Shown: in pieces, positions 12,385 through 22,890 of the stretch
Layout: every line of letters starts with the position of its first letter
Position numbering within the stretch: the first letter of the stretch is position 1
Assembly: GCA_949361645.1 (NCBI GenBank)
Contig: OX442415.1
Coordinates: 23,107,790-23,171,789 of the forward strand
Source: Spongilla lacustris
Taxonomy: Eukaryota > Porifera > Demospongiae > Spongillida > Spongillidae
Direction: 5' to 3'
DNA: 64,000 bases
Made by a program: the position numbers and the translations under genes
The notes under the pieces: model-generated
The model's input: the letters and a program-made list of their open reading frames with translations, nothing else
Database searches by the model: none
What the model was told of the DNA's origin: nothing

Positions 12385-12535
12385 TATCAGGCTATTCCAA
12401 AGGAGATTATTGGCCATCGAAGGCCAACCAAAGTACGAAATTAAATGGGTAGGTTGGACCAAGGACCATTAATAGTCCGCACACAACACTTGGGAACCCA
12501 TCAATAACCTTGGAGGCTATGAAGGAATGCATGCA
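12385..12535 (+). pseudogene. Chromodomain relic
   Basis: The plus-strand translation reads YEIKWVGWTKDH, then two stop codons, then NTWEPINNLGGYEGMH. Aromatic-x-hydrophobic-KW-x-GW followed by TWEP and an NL-x-YE end is the chromodomain pattern found in transposon and retrotransposon integrases. The stops show it is dead. A related relic is on the minus strand at 51705-51917 in the second copy of this element family. Confidence 0.6.
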
Positions 12536-13455
12536 AGGAACTGATAAGGAAGGCCACAACCTACTGGATCACGGATGCCAAATGATGCTATGATGCCAAC
12601 AGATATACCCTTTGGACACGCCTCCTTAGCGGTAATCATTACCGTTCAGTAAGAAAGCTTATCGGTAAGTTTTTTATCGATAGGCGTAGAGCAATTTCAG
12701 TACATATTCGATAGTAGGTGTTTACTTACTGATAATTACCGATAAGCTCAAAACCTTATCGATAGTTGACCCTATAATGGCTCACTCAAATTCCTGAGCA
12801 AAAGGATTGTGTGTGGAGCTTGCAACAGCCAAACATCAATCATAAACATGTGAGGCAAGTACACTTACATGTATACATGTATATATATAAGGGTGTGACA
12901 CTGACATTTCTTCTCCTTCATATGTCTTGCTTATGTGGAACTGTCATGTTACATGTACTCGTGCAGTTCTCCATATAACAATTACATACAATGCCAGATA
13001 CAGAGAGAAATCATTCGCTGCATGTATAGCGGGAACTTAAAATGTTTGTGAGTTTTTGGAATGTCAGTGAACGTTTTCTCACAACATGTTGGAGAGGTGA
13101 TGTGTTGCACATCCTAAGTTTTTCCCCGCTATATCTATGCAATCTGTGAAACTGAGTTTTCACCCTCAAAAGTTTTCAGCTATACAGTATCTCAGACGAT
13201 CACGATCAGTGTAACATACACTAAGAACCAAATTTTTACTGAACTTTTATCTATCATGCAACACGCTGCCAAGTTGTAAGAATATTCCTGGAACTGAGCA
13301 TTACTATTTTGGTGAAGATAAGCAGTTTTTTTCTACTTTTTGCACACATTCCCAGCTGACAAATTGCATGTACATGTCAACTGCATGGATCACTGCAAAA
13401 CAAAACGGCACTAGCTTCTATGTGCAGGCCTGCTCAATCCAAACATGCCCCTGAC

Positions 13456-13486
<31 letters not shown>

Positions 13487-13679
13487 ATTCTCGTAAAAGG
13501 ATGCAGTGAGGACCCATTCCTGGAAAGCATGTCAGGTGTAATGACCTACACCTAGCTTGAATTGAATTAGTAATAGTCCTCCCACAATTATCTATCCCTC
13601 AGCATTTAGCGGTCTTCACTACGTGTGTACATTGGAATTTGTAGCTTTGAAGCCTCACTAAGCTCACTAATCTTTACAT

Positions 13680-13975
13680 TTGAAAATACCAACATGACAC
13701 AGGCCCGCCGGTCACAGAAAAAAGTGCAGCTGCCACAGCTCCTACACCACAGAAATCTGTGTTCGACATCTTCAAGCACAACGTTGATCAATGATAAAAT
13801 GCCGTCAGGTATTGCAGAGCAAACAAATCTTTGTGCTGACCAGTATATCAGCAGCAATGCTGTGTAACCAAAGTCCCGTGCATCAATGTGGAAGCAGGTA
13901 CCTCATGATGCTGCAGAAGTGAGAAGGTTTATTGCAAAAACGATTGTGATGGTCCTAGTACTGTACCATATTAAT
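13680..13975 (+). pseudogene. piggyBac transposase N-terminal fragment
   Basis: The translation GIAEQTNLCADQYISSNAV, then a TAA stop, then a continuation containing RASMWKQVPHDAAEVRRF and a hydrophobic IVMVLVLY, resembles the piggyBac N-terminal pattern (E-x-TN-x-YA-x-QY, W, aromatic/hydrophobic MG-type segment). Only about 90 residues remain and the frame is broken. It sits between duplication copy B and the mariner-like MITE. Confidence 0.55.
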
Positions 13976-14549
13976 ATACACGTAGTATGTTCCCTCACAT
14001 CACATCCATGTTCCCTTCTTACAGTGCCTGTCACTGGAATTTTGGTCCTGAAAAATTTGGTCCCGGACGGAAATTTTTGCTGAAAATTTTGGTCCGCCCG
14101 GACCGATAATTTCGAAAAATACGGTCCGCCTTGAAATTTTAGGTCCGGACGTTGTTTTCTAAGTCAATAATGAAGTTAATTAATCACCTCCTACTTCGTA
14201 ATCGCTGTAGTACATACATGTATGTAACTAGTCTCTTGACTTCATCGACGGGATTGAGTGGTAGGTGAATATAAATGTATAATCACTGATGCTCTCGTAT
14301 CGATCTATTATATTATACATGTAATAGGACCTATTACAAGGAGCTTTGGGACTCCTTACTCATTGTAGAAGACTACATGCATATGTACTCTGATGGTAGA
14401 CCAACCAAAACCTTTTGGCGTTTTCTATCAAGGCCACACAGTAGGTGATCTGCAATTGGCCCTGATGTGTCTGCTTAATTGTAGTAGTTCAGTTGTGCAA
14501 CTCATTGTATACAAATACTCAAAAAGGTAACGTTCATAAAATAACACAC

Positions 14550-15600
14550 CAAGATTTATGTACAGAGTGAACAATTCCATTCTTCTGCACTTGATGGAAG
14601 AGAGTGGAGGCCAACACACTTTGTGAAACCACTGTTCGCAAAGACCACACTGCACCATATCCCCATAGGTGTCAGGCATCTGACAGCTACAAAACACATC
14701 TTTATTCATGATGAGGGTATGATGGGCTCTTTTCACTTTCTTGGTAGGAAAAGGAGTGAAGTTTCTTGTAGTGTAGCACTTTAAGAAGTGGTCTCGCATA
14801 GTTGCCTGGTCAAACTCGATTTCTTCTAGGCAGTGACCCAGGGCAGCATGCAATGCAAATGCTATTGCAAAAAACCCCACAATCATCACTGCCACGCTGC
14901 TTTTGGACGGTAGCAACATTCACAGCTAAGAATGAATTCCCCGCACTCTCACATATTGATGTTCTGTACACCTGGCATAACTGATGGGTTAGGGTCGAAG
15001 AGATATGACTTCCAACCTTACGGCAGTCAAAAAGAGTGACTGTACCACCAAGTCGTGCTGACGTTACCCAGTGGGAATCCGACACTATATGAATCTGAAT
15101 GGCATCCATCTTGGCTGGAAAATATCCATTGTTCTGAGCTAGAAGAGTGCTCTGCAATCCATCAATGGTGAGGAACTGCATTCTGAGAAGCTCTTGTGCA
15201 TAGAACATATGGTCATCAGTCAGCCATTCACCACCCACTACATGTTTTTTCATTTCGCGTGTGAAAGGGCACTTTCTCTGTGGGAAAATAAATGGTACAT
15301 CATCAGTTTACACACATAATGCAGAGTGCAATCCAAATCAAAATGAGCAGTTTGTACTATATAGGTAGTACATTCCTCTGCTATACACAAAGTAATTTAC
15401 CTTACGAATGGTATCTCGTTTAACAGAAACTGAACAATCCTCCAGTACAGTGCAACCACTGTCAATGCCACCGACTTCAACACAGTCATTTTGATGGGCA
15501 TGATTACAGGGTGATGAATGGTCTATTGAAAATGTACCAAGTCTTATACTCTAAGAAAGTGAAAAAGGGTATACAAGACAAACCTTTAGATTGGCCTCCA
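14550..15600 (-). pseudogene. Ulp1-like cysteine protease and PHD finger of the Ginger element
   Basis: The minus strand encodes an exon around 15560-15402, then 15270-14550. The protease part has the catalytic His in DSHWVTSA, the Asp in LFDCRK and the Gln/Cys in QRGSDDCGVF, the C48 (Ulp1/SENP) order. Straight after CGVF an extra T in a run of six shifts the frame; the next frame continues AIAFALHAALGHCLEE. It then reaches a C4HC3 zinc finger, CSCQMPDTYGDMVQCGLCEQ with WFHKVC, whose last Cys pair (NCSLC) lies in a third frame. Ulp1 proteases cleave SUMO or polyproteins; PHD fingers bind histone tails. In a transposon these could process the polyprotein or guide targeting; that role is inference. 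Confidence 0.75.
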
Positions 15601-15680
15601 TTGTGACAATCTCAATCATCTTCAGAAGAATGAGGGCTTGCCAGAGTACCAGAAGGAGTAACCTTTAAACAATGCATATT

Positions 15681-17634
15681 TCATGGTGGCTGAGAGTTGC
15701 ATACACCCATGTATTTGTAAACATACATCAGCTGTAGACTGACAAGTATCTGATACATGTATTTACACACTAAAATTTTACTTACACAATCTCCTTGTGA
15801 AGAACTTTGATATTCATCTTCATCTTCCATACAACATGCATCACTTAACATGTACATTTTTAAGTGGCTGCCAGTAGCACGAGTAGTCTTGCCTTCTTCA
15901 TTGCGTATTTCATATACACCATTTGGCAGCACATTTATGATTGTGTATGGCACAAGAAATCTTTCTGTACGTTTTCCGCCCTTGACCTTTTTACGAGAGA
16001 AGTTTTTCAGCAATACCAACTGGTCACACTGAAATTGGCCTGGTTTGCAGTGCTTTTTATCATATGCTTCTTTCTGCCTCAACTGTGCAGCGATAATGTT
16101 GCCTTTGGCCTCTTCCAATATGCGTGCATGTTCTGAAAATACAGCAGGATAGGGATGTTCTTCAAGTTCCCAATATGTCTTGCAGAGATCTTCAAAACAT
16201 TGCCGCTCAAGCTCCACATCAATTGGAAGGGTTGCTCGGCGACCAAACATTAACATGAATGGTGTGTATTTAGTAGAGTCATGTCGGGAAGTGTTATATG
16301 CGAAGGCACAAGTGTCTAGGTAGTGACTTCACATATCCTTCTTTGAAGACGCATATTTCACCAACATGTTTTGAAGCGTCTGATTGAAGCGCTCATCAAG
16401 ACCATTGGCCTACAAGTTGGAGTTGAGAGAGATCGGATGACATCAGATTGGGTGCACGCATTTTTATATGTATACTACAGTACACAATAACATTCATGGA
16501 ACAAACCTGAGGGTGGTAAGGTGTAGTTACTCTTAATTCCTAGCATCTCTGAAAGTTGGTCATTCAGTGCATTACAGAACTCACTGCCATTGTCTGAAAG
16601 CAACACACGTGGTAGTCCCATTCGCATAAAGATCTGTAGTTAAAGTAAGGACACGACCATAAATATTTGGAGCTCACCAAAACATACTATCAGTTGCATG
16701 GTAAGAGCATGCTTTGTACCACAAAAATTATCAAACTAAAAGAACTAGTAAAGCCACAGCTACATGTACAAATAGCTACATGCACAAATAAATAATTGGT
16801 ACACATGCTGACCTTAAACAGTGAACTTGCCATTGTAGATGCCATTTTGTTGACTGTAGGTACCACCTCAACCCACTTTGTGAAGTAACCACTGATAGTG
16901 AGGATGTAGCGACTTCCGTCCTTTGCAACTGGGCTCAGAGGGCCAATAAAATCAATGCCAACCATGTACCAGGGGGCTTTAACTGGAATGGGATGAAGCT
17001 CAGGCACTCCAGTAGTTAGCTTTCTGTTCATGCGTTGACACACATCACATTTTGATAGCTGCAGAAATATAACAGAACCAGGATTGAATTTGTAATATAA
17101 AAAAATTAAGGAGTACCACTCATGCAGTTAAATAAGGAGCTCACCAAGCTAACAACGTCTTTAACCATGCCATGCCACATGAATCGTTCCTTGATCCTGT
17201 ACAGTGTCCTGGTCTTACCCATGTGACCAGAAGTGGAATCAATGTGACATGCCAGTAGGATCTTCTGGCGCTCTTCCAAACTCTGGAGCACTTCCTTCTG
17301 CGTAAAAGATGGCTACTTTATTGGACACATACATACATACATGTCACTACCAAAAATATCAAAAACGATAATGGCAGTATTGATTACTGAAACGCTACTT
17401 ACCTTTTCTTTTCCCTGCTTGTGCTTATACAATAGCTCTCCTTCAACAGATATTGTCAACTTCGCCGCTTTCCTTCGTATCACACTCTTTTTGTTCTCAC
17501 TGACACATTCAGAATACTTCTTCGACACTAAATAGGCATAAGCCTCCTCGACAAGATCATCACAACACAGATAATAGAGTATGATCACAATCAGAACCAT
17601 CGTCAACTGCAGCTGTTTCTTCAATCTCTGCCAT
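15681..17634 (-). pseudogene. Integrase of the Ginger element
   Basis: Exons on the minus strand: from ATG 17634; H2C2 zinc-binding segment 17296-17147 (HIDSTSGHMGKTRT); 17061-16809 (CDVCQ, completing the HHCC motif, then the first catalytic Asp in GIDFIGP); about 16632-16508 (second Asp in LLSDNGSEF); about 16409-15780 (catalytic Glu in LDERFNQTL, then YNTSRHDSTKYTPFMLMFGR and a GPY/F-like C-terminal domain). All three DDE residues are visible. A TGA at 16331-16329 interrupts the frame between KKDM and SHYLDTC, where relatives usually have Trp. A frameshift also lies near the N-terminus. It is a degenerate copy of a multi-exon integrase. Confidence 0.8.
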
Positions 17635-18243
17635 CACTCGCAAACTGATATCAACCACGTGGACGTATGAAATAAATCTCCGGACCTTTTTTTCCGGACA
17701 CGGACCTTTTTTTTCAGATAAAATTGGTCCGACCGGACCAAAATTTTCTGAAAATATTGGTCCGGGACCAAAATTTTCAGCGGACCGAAATTTCCGTGAC
17801 ATGCCGTCCACCCACAAGTTCACACTCGCACGCGAGCGTATTGCGTGTCGCGTGCGAGTCACGCGCGAGTGCAATTAGCCCTCGATACGAAATATTACAA
17901 ACGCTGTTGCGAGCGTCACTCTCTGTACTCAAATATCGATGCTACGGATGATTACGTTAGTTTCAAGCTATTAATAGTATATGTTTTTGTTCCAGCTGTT
18001 TTGCTTTGAGTTAAGGCGTGCGAGTCATTATTGCACTCGATCGAGTCGCGCGTGTGTCACTCGCGTGTCGAGCGCGCGCGAGTGTGAACGTGTGGGTGGA
18101 CGGCACTGTACATCATACCCATGTTCACTCCTCACACCACACCCCTGTTCCCTCCTTGCGCCAGAACCATGTTCCCTCGTACATGTGAGTACACAAATGA
18201 TACATATGTATAAGTTTAAATTGCCAGGGTGTGGTGCCCAGAC

Positions 18244-20783
18244 CTTTAGCAGAGGAAATGCGGTGCTCTGACGTGTGTAGTCCATGATGTCTTCCTCCAC
18301 AAAGGTCAGCAGATGCCTTAGCTCCTCTTCCACCACTTCATACTGTGTGTAGTCTCTAACCACCACCGTCATAGCCTGGGAGGGGTGGGAGGGGTTAGGC
18401 TGTAAGCAATGGTATGCCTGCAGGTGCTGAAGCACAACAAAAAAAATAACAGTTTTCAGTTTTCTTTGGGTAGAGTTGACGGTATAATGTAAAGCATAAA
18501 TTTAAAACTAGGCTATTTAAATTGTAATTTTTTTTATAGACTTCTAGGTTTTAACTGTCTGCTCATTATTCAATTCCATGTGTTAGTCTCTGTTTTTGAG
18601 CAACAAATTAGACAATGGTTGCTTAGTATAGGAAAGTGTGCTTAGTATAGGAAAGTGTGCTAAAGTTAGTTTGTCCATTTAAAGTGTTTCAAAAGTCCTG
18701 GGCTAAGGAGTGACTGACTGCAGAGGAACAGAAAATACATTTTGTGATTTGAGCAACAAATTAGACAATGGTTGCTTAGTAACAGTCAGTTCAAACATAC
18801 ATACACGTATTGATCTAGGATTGCATTTAAAAGGCAACCCAACACATACTAAGCATCCATACTGAATGATGATGTGTTCATTTGATATACAATGTACTTT
18901 ATTAAAAATGTTGTTGGCTAATTGTGACAAGTACCCCTAGTAATGTGTTTTAACTTGTTATATCATAGATTGAAATTCACCTGGAAACGAAACCCGTCAC
19001 GTGATCCATTGAATTGTCAATTGTAGGCGGCGGACCCTTTGAACTGAACTGTGTTTCAGTTTAATGTATAAAAACACCAATTACATTGCATGTTGCATTA
19101 CCTAATAAAGATATTTAACTTTATCCTTTTTAAAATTACTTTGGATACACTCAAACACATCACTTCTGCATGTACACCTTTCCACCCATGAACACCCTTA
19201 CACACCCATGTACACCTCATCCCACATCACACACCCTATGATCTCCAGAACAGATTCCCACATCAGCTTCAGGTTGATGTACAGGTTTCCAATCAGATAT
19301 CTCAGAGCCACCTGCAATGGTAGGGAGAAGGGAAGATTACCCCTAAAAGCCACCTCCTACTGGGTCGTTTCACAGTAATTTGTACCACCCTAGATACATC
19401 ACTTTCTCATATAGAAGTACTATTTCTTTTATATATTCTCCCATAAGAAACATACAATATTGAAAATACATTTGTATACCTCAAGTTATTCAGTTTATGA
19501 AATACGAATGTATGAATATTTAGTTATTTGGCTCACTCCTGCCTGTTTGTAAGAACATTACTAAGTTCTGCTGTGAGTGATATGGTTCAGGCCAATGGAA
19601 GTTGAGAAGGTGCATTGAGCAGTTTAGGTTTAATAAAAAGAGCAAATATGTTTACCATGAATTTATGATGAATTATGATGCACAACATGTCTTTATGCTT
19701 CAAAATTCACAAATTTTATTTTATGGATACCTGGTAAACACTCTACATGTATTGTTTTTGGTTTTGTGTGATGAGAATGCCTTAAATACAAATGTATTGC
19801 AATTTTGTATGTTTCTTATGGGAGAATATAAAAGAAATAGTATTTCTATATGAGAAAGTGAAGTGATGTATCTAGGGTGGTACAAATCACTGTGAAATGA
19901 ACCCACCTTGGCACAATATTGAGCATGTAACAAATACTTTCAAATACACTACTTCATCAAGAGTACTCCTATAATATTAAAACCTGAGATTACAAAAGTA
20001 GTAGTAAAATGTGATGTGTTAAAATGTTTAGGACACTCCCAACCTACCCCTTCATACTCATACATAATACAACCCTTACATATGTGTATGAAGTAACTTA
20101 GCTATCCTGAGTATACAAATGGTGTACATGTGCACTCTCACAGTACATGCTGTATCATACAATGTGTACAACCATGCCATGTGACAAATTCTTTAAAATA
20201 CATTACTTTATCAGAAGCACCCTATGATATCAAAACGTCCGATCTTACGCTAGTAGTATAGTAAAATGTGTTGTGTTAATGTATAGGACACTCCCAAAGC
20301 TTCACTACCCATATGCAACATGTACATGTACTGTGGTAGTACAGCTTAGGCTGGTCACAACCTACTAGCAGACAGTCCCACAGCAGGGAGGCATGCTCCC
20401 TCCTCGTGCGCTCAGCCATAAGCTCCACCATTATGGTAAGGGACCTGAACATCTCCTGGGTCGGAAGGTGGGCGTCGCCCATAAGGGAGAGGAGAGGAAG
20501 GACCTGGGGAGGATGGGGATCACATGACATAGGTGCAGGTGATCTGCTGACCTTAGTGTGAAACTGCATAGGCAAGACCTTGCACACTTCAAAGAGAAGG
20601 AGCCCCACCCCCTCCGCTAGCTGGAAACACTAAAGGGACAGGGTCAAACAAACAAGCACACATAACACCCACACACACACATAGCACATATAACACACAC
20701 ATAACACACACACAGCACGTCACCTCGGGTGATGAAGCCATACTACTGAACACCACCCGAAAGAAGGACTCTAGATCTCGGAC
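18244..20783 (-). CDS. HEAT-repeat-type protein exons, probable UTP20 homologue (partial)
   Basis: Five minus-strand exons with clean splice sites: 20783-20724, 20620-20552, 20503-20366, 19311-19235 and 18375-18244. Segments include VLPLLSLMGDAHLPTQEMFR, VALRYLIGNLYINLKLMWES and HLLTFVEEDIMDYTRQSTAF. The last is close to the RQ-x-TAF-x-LLK motif I associate with UTP20/DRIM, a large HEAT-repeat component of the small-subunit processome that works in 18S rRNA maturation. The exon at 19235 ends in phase 2 while the next begins in phase 0, so at least one exon between them is unidentified or lost. Neither end of the gene is in view here. The MITE-Ginger complex lies directly downstream. The identification is from memory of the family. 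Confidence 0.5.
19371..19905. mobile_element. MITE with 110-bp terminal inverted repeats
   Basis: The left end TGGGTCGTTTCACAGTAATT and the right end inverted, TGGGTTCATTTCACAGTGAT, continue as an inverted repeat of about 110 bp. The inner parts read TACCACCCTAGATACATCAC and GGGTGGTACAAATCAC. No transposase. No target duplication is clear. It lies in the intron region of the UTP20-like gene. Confidence 0.7.
19925..20300. repeat. Direct repeat pair of about 115 bp
   Basis: Bases about 19925-20050 and 20170-20300 share the order ACAAAT-CTTT-AAATACA-TACTT-ATCA, TATGATATCAAAAC-type words, AGTAGTA, AAAATGTG and GGACACTCCCAA. The two units lie in the same orientation with diverged spacers. The function is unknown. 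Confidence 0.55.
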
Positions 20784-20892
20784 CTGGAGGGGGTGTGGTG
20801 AGGGATGGGATGGAGGAGGAGGGGAAAGAAGAGACCTGTGAGGTGGGGAGTAGAGGTAGGAGTATCACTCCCTTAGGAGGTAGCAGCTCCCG

Positions 20893-20917
20893 CCCCCCCC
20901 CCCCCCCCCCCCCCCCC
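20893..20917. repeat. Poly(C) tract
   Basis: An uninterrupted run of about 25 C. On the other strand it is a G run able to form G-quadruplexes. It lies next to the first visible UTP20-like exon. Confidence 0.8.
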
Positions 20918-21540
20918 AAAGGTTTTAAAGAGCGCCAGTTACACCAAAAAATCTAGAAAAATCCTACCGACTGCCCCTTGATGTCAGATATACATGTTTG
21001 GTATGAAGCAATTATTACGTCCGAGGACACAAGCGTTCCCATGACAATACCCATACGTATAATTCGACATTTATGGTACCATTATTGGCGTTGTCAAAAA
21101 GCGACACGAGGAATACGTTCTAAATTGAGACTATGAGTTAAGAGTCCTCCCAAGTTCGGTACGATGCTGATGCTGAACAAAGGCGGGCATCTGCTCGTGA
21201 CATGTACATAGCAAATCAGTATCTGGAGTCGAACCGAGCTTCTAATGAACCGAACTTCTAAGAGGAAAAGAATTCTGTTGCGGTGCGAACTTCTAAGAGG
21301 CGGCGTTATGAACTGAACTCAGACGAGAAACGAGCTTCTAAGAGGCAAATCTTGGCGCGCGAGTTTCGATCTAGAACAGCTGCAAATGTAACATAACTGT
21401 AAACATTGTGTTGCTAGGCAATAAACATGGGAATTACAACGGCTGGATTTTGTATTTACTTGTACATTGTACTCATAATGTACGGGTTGCAAAGTACATG
21501 TACACCTGTATACTAGTAGTCACAAAAAAAAAAGAATGAA

Positions 21541-21815
21541 ACAAGATATAAAAACATTCTCTCTGAGAAAGTTAGTGGTATATAGGATTTGAAGGCAATG
21601 GTGGTGTAAGAAGGAAGGGAACAAGGGATTCAGTGGAGATTAACAATAATTATTCCTATATTTAGCAACATGATTGTAATGACGTTAGTGCTAAATATAG
21701 GAATAATTATTGTATATCTCCACTGAATCCCTTGTTCCCTTCCTTTTTACACCACCATTGCCTTCAAATCCTATATACCACTAACTTTCTCAGAGAGAAT
21801 GTTTTTATATCTTGT
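21541..21815. mobile_element. Fold-back MITE with 127-bp arms
   Basis: The left arm 21541-21667 begins ACAAGATATAAAAACATTC and the right arm 21689-21815 ends in its complement. The arms are nearly perfect over 127 bp with a 21-bp spacer. Transcribed RNA would form a long hairpin. No coding potential. Confidence 0.85.
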
Positions 21816-22264
21816 ATATATATATATCAGCAGCTAGTGCCAGTGGTAGGCCCTAGGTCTGCGCTTATTGCTTGGCACCATTGCAACGTGCTTAATGTTG
21901 GAGGATCTCTTTCCGCACTGGTAGGCGGCGTAGGCCTTTGCTTCCAAACAATACTGAGGTGTAGACTAGTTACTAGTCCTCCGCTTTATATATTATCTCT
22001 GGTAAAACCTAAGTGTTACTGTTAGTCTGAAACTAGAGATCTACATGTAGTGCAGCGATTCACCCTACTAGTAGGCCTAGGCCTACGTCCGTATTAGCCT
22101 AAGCGTATACCTCGGTAGCCAGCCGGGGCTGAAACTAACCTATGGCTATAAGTAGTCCCAACGTGCAAACAGCGTATCTTGGTTGGTTTCTTTTGGGAGC
22201 CAGGTGCAAAACATTCGATTAACGCACACCCTGTGACCACGTCCATATGTCATGAGCTGCATGC
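21816..22264. other. No gene recognised
   Basis: Contains a short (TA)n tract and GGCCTA-rich words but no domain-bearing reading frame. Confidence 0.4.
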
Positions 22265-22890
22265 TATCCAAACACCAGAGGCTGCTCTACACATGTCCCT
22301 CAGTACAGAAAAACTGTAACTGTCTATTGCTGAGGTCAGTAAGTTATATAGAAGTCAGTTCTGAAGTACCCTCCCCCTCCCCCAACCATATCACCTAAGC
22401 ACTCAATAATGGTATCCAAACACCAAGGCTGTTGTGCACATGTCTCTGAGTACAGGAAAACTGTAACTGTCTATTCCTGAAGTCAGGTGATAGAAATATT
22501 TAGTTACATAGAAGTCAGCTCTCAAGTACACCCTCCCCCCCTCCCCCAACCATAATCCAAACACCAGAGGCTGTTGTGCACATGTCTCTGAGTACAGGAA
22601 AACTGTAACTGTCTATTCCAGAAGTCAGGTGATATAAATATTTAGTTACATAGAAGTCTGTTCTCAAGTACACCCTACCCCCCCTCCCCCAACCATATCA
22701 CCTAAGCACTCAACAATGGTATCCAAACACCAGAGGCTGTTGTGCACATGTCTCTGAGTACAGGAAAACTGTAACTGTCTATTGCTGAGGTCAGGTGATA
22801 CAAATGTTTAGTTACATAGAAGTCAGTTCACAAGTATCCTCACCCCCCCCCCCTCCCCCAAACATATCACCTAAGCCCTCAACAATGGTA
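22265..22890. repeat. Tandem repeat, about 150-165-bp unit
   Basis: Four units start near 22265, 22414, 22554 and 22719. Each has CCAAACACCAGAGGCTG, CACATGTCTCTGAGTACAGG and AAAACTGTAACTGTCTATT, then a C-rich block (CCCTCCCCC) and TATCACCTAAGC. Units differ by small indels. Confidence 0.85.

Larger units (their letters stand above)
10859..12774. mobile_element. hAT element with perfect 8-bp target duplication
   Basis: Both ends are identical for 20 bases, TAGGGTCAACTATCGATAAG, in inverted orientation. They are flanked by TAATGGCT at 10851-10858 and 12775-12782. An 8-bp duplication with a TAGGG-type terminus is the hAT signature. Copy A has the uninterrupted empty-site equivalent near 2708-2718, confirming insertion after the duplication. 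Subterminal ATCGATAAG- and ACCGATAAG-type repeats recur inside both ends. The interior holds another element (11241-12299) and a chromodomain relic. A degraded relative lies at 51548-52205. Confidence 0.9.
8304..13690. repeat. Segmental duplication copy B
   Basis: Matches copy A in the order 8304-8880 (direct), 8880-10195 (inverted cassette), 10196-10857 and 12775-12890 (direct, split by a 1.9-kb hAT insertion), about 12955-13310 (direct) and about 13485-13685 (inverted). Intron and intergenic sequence is also conserved, so this is a DNA duplication. Confidence 0.85.
14029..17801 (-). mobile_element. Ginger-type integrase DNA transposon
   Basis: The ends read TGTCACTGGAATTTTGGTCC and, inverted, TGTCACGGAAATTTCGGTCC, flanked by TGCC at 14025-14028 and 17802-17805. 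TGT...ACA termini with a 4-bp duplication fit integrase-bearing Ginger elements. Minus-strand genes run integrase (17634 to about 15780), then Ulp1-like protease and PHD finger (15253 to 14550). GGTCCG motifs repeat in both subterminal regions. It is inserted in a mariner-like MITE. Coding damage (an in-frame TGA and at least two frameshifts) makes this copy inactive. Confidence 0.85.
14022..18108. mobile_element. Mariner-like MITE split by a Ginger-type element
   Basis: The outer ends read CAGTGCC|GTCCACCCAC and, inverted, the same sequence continuing to CAGTGCCGTCCACCCACACG. The element is flanked by TA on each side (14020-14021 and 18109-18110). Terminal repeats are about 37 bp and the interior is rich in CGCGAGTG-type words. 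Removing the Ginger insertion and one TGCC leaves about 310 bp. CAGTG ends with a TA duplication point to the Tc1/mariner group. The MITE lies just downstream of the UTP20-like exons. Confidence 0.75.
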
